Of a DNA stretch of 64,000 bases, positions 61,507-64,000 are shown piece by piece. Under the pieces are notes generated by a model, which did no database searches, was not told where the DNA came from, and saw nothing but the letters and a program-made list of their open reading frames with translations. The stretch spans positions 62,001 through 126,000 of the forward strand of contig WKFJ01000045.1 of the NCBI GenBank assembly GCA_014872785.1, written 5' to 3'. Source of the DNA: Alteromonadaceae bacterium (GTDB taxonomy: Bacteria > Pseudomonadota > Gammaproteobacteria > Enterobacterales > Alteromonadaceae). Position numbers and translations under genes: made by a program. Numbering within the stretch: position 1 is the stretch's first letter; each line of letters starts with the position of its first letter.

Positions 61507-64000
61507 TTGAAAAACAAACACTTTTCTAAAACACCCATAGCAATGAGCCTTTCGCTCATTTTGGGTGTTGCAGCTACACCACTGATGGCTCAGGAAGCGG
61601 ATGACGATACCGAAGTAATTGAAGTATCTGGTATCCGTGGCTCTGTCATTAAATCCATGGACGTAAAGCGTTCATCAGATGGGATTGTTGACGCAATCTC
61701 TGCAGAAGATATTGGTAAATTCCCCGATACTAACCTAGCAGAAGCATTGCAACGTATCTCGGGTGTGTCGATAGACCGTAATAACGGTGAAGGACAGAAA
61801 GTCACCGTCCGTGGTTTCTCGGCCTCCCGTAACCTTGTTACATTAAACGGACGTCAACTGGCCAATACTACTGGAGATCGTTCATTTAACTTCGACAACC
61901 TTGCCGCAGAAGGCATTTCAAGCTTGGAAGTGTATAAGACCTCTCAAGCCAAATTGGCAACAGGTGGTTTGGGTGCAACAATTAACTTGATCACCAGCAA
62001 ACCTCTAGTCGTAGGTCAAGAAAAAGCATCGTTTAGCGCTAAGGTGCTTAATGATGACTCTACCGATAAAGGCAGTGCAACACCTGAATTCTCTGGCATA
62101 TATTCAAATGTATTTGCCGACGGCAAGCTGGGTGTTTCTATCGCCGCTAACTATGCAGAGCGTGAGTCCGGCAGCCAGCAAGCGGAAGTCGGCACGGGGT
62201 GGCGTTCGTTTAACGCTATTCAAAATCAGGACTGGTCAGGTAACAATGCCACTTGGGGTGGCGTTCCTTATGAGAACCAAGTGAATCGTCCAGATCCAGC
62301 CAGTGACGATATCTATTCAGTTCCTCAAACCACTATCTATAAATTCGAAGAACAACAACGTTCGCGTTTAAATTCTCACTTGGTACTGCAATATCAGCTT
62401 AGTGATGACATCAGAGCCACAGTTGATGCCTTGTATATCGAAAAAGAAGTCGACCTACAATATAACGATATCTCAGCTTGGTACACTTTTGCACCATCTG
62501 AAAACGTATGGTCAGATGGTCCAGTATCATCACCGCTTCTATACTCAGAGTATTATGGCGAAGGCTCATTACAAGATTTATCAATGGGTGCTCGCGATTC
62601 TGGTACGCGTGAAGAAACAACGATGATTGGCTTTAACCTTGACTGGCAAGTTAACGACAATCTGCACTTAGAATTCGACCACCACAGTTCTTCTTCTGTT
62701 GAAGAACCAAACCACAAATATGGAAGTGCAAACGTATTGTCCTTGATGGCGCGAATCCGTGAAGGTGCGGCAACCGACTTTACTGGTGCCCTTCCAGTAC
62801 TTGCAGTACTTGGCTCTGAAACATTATCTCCTGAGCAAGTAGAGGTAGCAGGTAGCTGGTTCCGTAATGATAATACCGATATGGAGCTAGATCAGACTCA
62901 AATTAACGGTACTTATGAGCTAGAAGAATACGGTTCAATCGACTTTGGTGCTGCCTACATGAAGGCAGAAAACCACAGAAGAGAAGCGCCTCAAGTACAG
63001 CGTGATGATTGGGGTGGTTTAGGCGCGGGTGTGTTCAGTGCCGCAGATTTGCCAGAGGCGACAATTCACGATCGTTTTGACATAGGTGGCGGTTATTTTG
63101 CTGATTTCCAAAACTTACCAGCAGGCAGCTGGAACATAGTTAACAGATTTTACGCCTGGGACTTCAACACTATCGTGCCAATCGCGGAGTCGCTCTACGG
63201 CTTGCCGGCGAACACCATTTGTGGCACTAACTTCTGTCCTTCGGACAACTTCGCGGCGGGTACTGACCGATTTGTTGAAGAAACATTGACGTCTCTATAC
63301 GTGCAGTATAACTACGAAGGTGAGTTAGGCGATATGCCATATGACGTGCACCTTGGCCTTCGTTACGAAGACACTGATGTATCGAGTACATCGGCAGTAA
63401 TTAACTACGAAAGCTATGACAGTTGGGTTGCAGAAACAGAGTTCTATCTAACCCCAATTGATGGCGACTTCATCTATCAAAACCGTGAAGGTGGTTACGA
63501 CCACTTGCTACCTTCAATTAACTTCAACTTAGAAGTGACAGATGACCTAATCTTCCGCGCAGCTTACAGTGAAACCATTAGCCGCCCTTGGTACGGTGAC
63601 ATGTCTGGTGGTATCGTAGTTGGATCAGGCCACAACCTTGCAGGTGCAGGTGGTTCTTCAGGTAACCCAAGCTTATTGCCACTGGAATCAGAAAACATCG
63701 ACTTGTCGATTGAATGGTATTATGCAGAAGGCAGCTATGTATCGGCTGCATACTTTGACAAGACTATTACCAATGCTATTACCAGCACAGTTGATAACAG
63801 TCTAGCGCCGTTTGCGGTGAACACGCCTATTGGTGGTGACCGCTGGAATGAAGCTGTGGCCGCTGTAGGTATTGCAGACAAGAATGCAATGCGTCAATGG
63901 ATTTACGATAACTATGCCGATGGTGAGACCGTTTACTTGAACGATTCAGGCTTTATCGTCATTGAAGGATTACCAACTGATCCGTTATTGCCATTTGCCA
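61507..64000 (+). CDS. TonB-dependent outer-membrane receptor (3' end outside window)
   Basis: 831 residues are present and the frame stays open to the right edge. The TTG at 61507 follows AGAGAGAACATACA. A signal peptide ends near ATPLMA-QE. The plug begins with EVIEVSGIRGSVIKSMDVKR and contains FPDTNLAEALQRISGVSIDR and VTVRGFSASRNLVTLNGRQL, the pattern of the large Alteromonadales/Xanthomonas TonB-receptor group. The following beta-barrel strands are visible to the edge. Members take up oligosaccharides, siderophores or other nutrients with TonB energy; the substrate cannot be read here. Confidence 0.93.
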   Translation, partial: MKNKHFSKTPIAMSLSLILGVAATPLMAQEADDDTEVIEVSGIRGSVIKSMDVKRSSDGIVDAISAEDIGKFPDTNLAEALQRISGVSIDRNNGEGQKVTVRGFSASRNLVTLNGRQLANTTGDRSFNFDNLAAEGISSLEVYKTSQAKLATGGLGATINLITSKPLVVGQEKASFSAKVLNDDSTDKGSATPEFSGIYSNVFADGKLGVSIAANYAERESGSQQAEVGTGWRSFNAIQNQDWSGNNATWGGVPYENQVNRPDPASDDIYSVPQTTIYKFEEQQRSRLNSHLVLQYQLSDDIRATVDALYIEKEVDLQYNDISAWYTFAPSENVWSDGPVSSPLLYSEYYGEGSLQDLSMGARDSGTREETTMIGFNLDWQVNDNLHLEFDHHSSSSVEEPNHKYGSANVLSLMARIREGAATDFTGALPVLAVLGSETLSPEQVEVAGSWFRNDNTDMELDQTQINGTYELEEYGSIDFGAAYMKAENHRREAPQVQRDDWGGLGAGVFSAADLPEATIHDRFDIGGGYFADFQNLPAGSWNIVNRFYAWDFNTIVPIAESLYGLPANTICGTNFCPSDNFAAGTDRFVEETLTSLYVQYNYEGELGDMPYDVHLGLRYEDTDVSSTSAVINYESYDSWVAETEFYLTPIDGDFIYQNREGGYDHLLPSINFNLEVTDDLIFRAAYSETISRPWYGDMSGGIVVGSGHNLAGAGGSSGNPSLLPLESENIDLSIEWYYAEGSYVSAAYFDKTITNAITSTVDNSLAPFAVNTPIGGDRWNEAVAAVGIADKNAMRQWIYDNYADGETVYLNDSGFIVIEGLPTDPLLPFA

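Overview
The window looks like a chromosomal segment of a marine gammaproteobacterium of the order Alteromonadales (Alteromonas/Glaciecola/Pseudoalteromonas type). The reasons are the moderate-to-low GC, the conserved miaB-ybeZ-ybeY-corC-lnt and rplY-pth-ychF blocks, a GlyGly-CTERM protease with a rhombosortase, a CrsR/CrsA-type partner-switching pair, and a large TonB-dependent receptor of the kind abundant in this order. This placement rests on gene content and remembered family sequences, not on a search. No phage, insertion sequence or CRISPR array was seen.

Layout. 1-736: 5' part of a branched-chain 2-oxoacid dehydrogenase E1 alpha gene (minus). 1248-5209: secreted S8 protease split by a ten-G tract. 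5398-8308: lipoprotein, rplY with a leader hairpin, pth, ychF. 8455-11946: small orphan, then a MoxR/VWA/RDD operon (minus). 12150-20336: cysK, a lipoprotein, gamma-glutamyltransferase, rhombosortase, an S9 peptidase and two tandem glutathione peroxidases. 20479-21933: azoreductase and a Met-Leu-Gln-Gln-Leu tRNA operon. 22004-25971: AraC/GyrI regulator, AGCS symporter, a 58-aa membrane protein and UbiF.

26192-35824 (minus) is the most unusual part. It holds a 1066-aa, very acidic repeat protein with an N-terminal LEDRIAP motif and no Sec signal, a 41-aa strongly basic peptide, a GAF-GAF-TM-HlyD fusion, a PqqD-like/M50 protease/HlyD-like membrane protein, a second HlyD-like adaptor and a TolC-family outer-membrane protein. 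There is no ABC or RND pump. I infer a dedicated export and/or processing system for the repeat protein, the peptide, or both.

36299-41745 is the tRNA/ribosome maturation and lipoprotein acylation operon. 41828-44122: exported amidohydrolase and a voltage-sensor-like membrane protein. 44319-49098: YfiR-like periplasmic protein, hybrid kinase with Hpt, and REC-GGDEF diguanylate cyclase, likely one c-di-GMP pathway. 49148-53513: broken terB-like gene and a Fur-boxed ferric iron ABC transporter. 53612-60142: CrsR-like REC-phosphatase-kinase gene interrupted by an in-frame amber codon, CrsA-like STAS protein, eIF1-like YciH, a double-receiver protein and a second hybrid kinase. 60321-64000: a VF530/DUF2132 protein and the 5' part of a TonB-dependent receptor.

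Three genes are disrupted in 64 kb: the protease by a G run, terB by a TG duplication, and the crsR-like gene by a nonsense codon. Homopolymer sequencing error could explain the first. The other two look more like real mutations, but raw reads would decide.
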